From Kitasatospora paranensis (GTDB lineage Bacteria > Actinomycetota > Actinomycetes > Streptomycetales > Streptomycetaceae): a DNA stretch of 64,000 bases. The position numbers and the translations under genes are program-made. This document shows positions 63,838-64,000 of this stretch, in pieces; within the stretch, counting starts at the first letter, position 1; the number at the start of each line of letters is the position of its first letter. Where the stretch lies: assembly GCF_039544005.1 (NCBI RefSeq), contig NZ_BAABKV010000001.1:6696001-6760000 (forward strand), read 5' to 3'. The notes under the pieces were generated by a model. It did not search any database. It was not told the origin of the DNA and worked only from the letters and a program-made list of their open reading frames with translations.

Positions 63838-64000
63838 CGCGGCGGGTGGTGGTCACCGGGCTCGGCGTGGTCGCGCCCGGCGGCAACGGGGTCCCGGCCT
63901 TCTGGGACCTGCTCACCGCGGGCCGGACCGCGACCCGCGGCATCACCTTCTTCGACCCCGCGCAGTTCCGCTCCCGGATCGCCGGCGAGTGCGACTTCGA
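63834..64000 (+). CDS. Ketosynthase alpha of type II PKS (WhiE ORFIII-like), cut by window end
   Basis: Only the first 55 residues are present: VTRRVVVTGLGVVAPGGNG, FWDLLTAGRTATRGITFFDP, FRSRIAGECDF, the standard start of a type II PKS ketosynthase. Starts by GTGA overlap with the cupin gene. Chain-length factor, ACP, aromatase and cyclases should follow outside the window. Confidence 0.9.
   Translation, partial: MTRRVVVTGLGVVAPGGNGVPAFWDLLTAGRTATRGITFFDPAQFRSRIAGECDF

Overview
This is high-GC actinobacterial chromosome. A spore-pigment (whiE-type) type II polyketide locus at the right edge, GTG starts, 4-bp ATGA/GTGA gene overlaps, and several Tat or lipoprotein signals point to Streptomyces, Kitasatospora or a close relative. 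I see no mobile elements, tRNA or rRNA genes, or CRISPR arrays.

Quality note: 17 loci have a reading frame broken by what looks like a single missing base in or near a short G/C run (23 sites in all). Every break has the same sign (one base lost), and restoring one base rebuilds a full-length family member with normal overlaps to its neighbours. I therefore annotate these loci as whole genes carrying assembly indels, not pseudogenes.

Layout. (1) 1-2726: the end of a DUF574 methyltransferase, coupled to a PAS-GGDEF-EAL cyclic-di-GMP protein. (2) 2980-15422: a surface-glycan locus with four family 2 glycosyltransferases, a Wzx-like flippase, a polysaccharide deacetylase, a polymerase-like membrane protein, a membrane/GH16 glucanase unit, an ATP-grasp ligase and a convergent flavin oxidoreductase. 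(3) 15599-21935: an Ala/Ser-rich lipoprotein, a baeRF (eRF1-like) protein, ribA divergent from a quinone-reductase/VOC pair across twin palindromes, and lnt. (4) 22097-29646: cobN with a cobalamin riboswitch, divergent from cobG-cobH-cobIJ; more corrin genes follow at 35221-37106 (cobK, cbiD) and 41794-43791 (cobL-cobM). (5) 29654-35135: an editing-domain-less threonyl-tRNA synthetase preceded by a Thr-codon leader peptide and attenuator, a TetR-SDR pair, polX and nadE. (6) 37096-41772: a ridA/IclR/sugar-kinase operon divergent from D-aminoacylase/KDPG aldolase, suggesting catabolism of an N-acyl-D-amino acid or amino-sugar acid. (7) 43931-51349: small unknown genes and a HAAT-type ABC transporter with a fused permease and an atypical ATPase. 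(8) 51339-60221: alkylsulfatase, fused acyl-CoA carboxyltransferase, dihydrolipoyl dehydrogenase, MMPL transporter, purple acid phosphatase. (9) 60286-64000: the start of the whiE-like cluster (divergent hydroxylase; SchA/CurD protein, cupin and a ketosynthase cut by the window end).

The most striking signal is at 30919-31016. An 18-codon leader ORF with three consecutive Thr codons can form mutually exclusive hairpins upstream of thrS, the layout of ribosome-mediated transcription attenuation. All function calls are from reading the translated sequence by eye; no database search was run.
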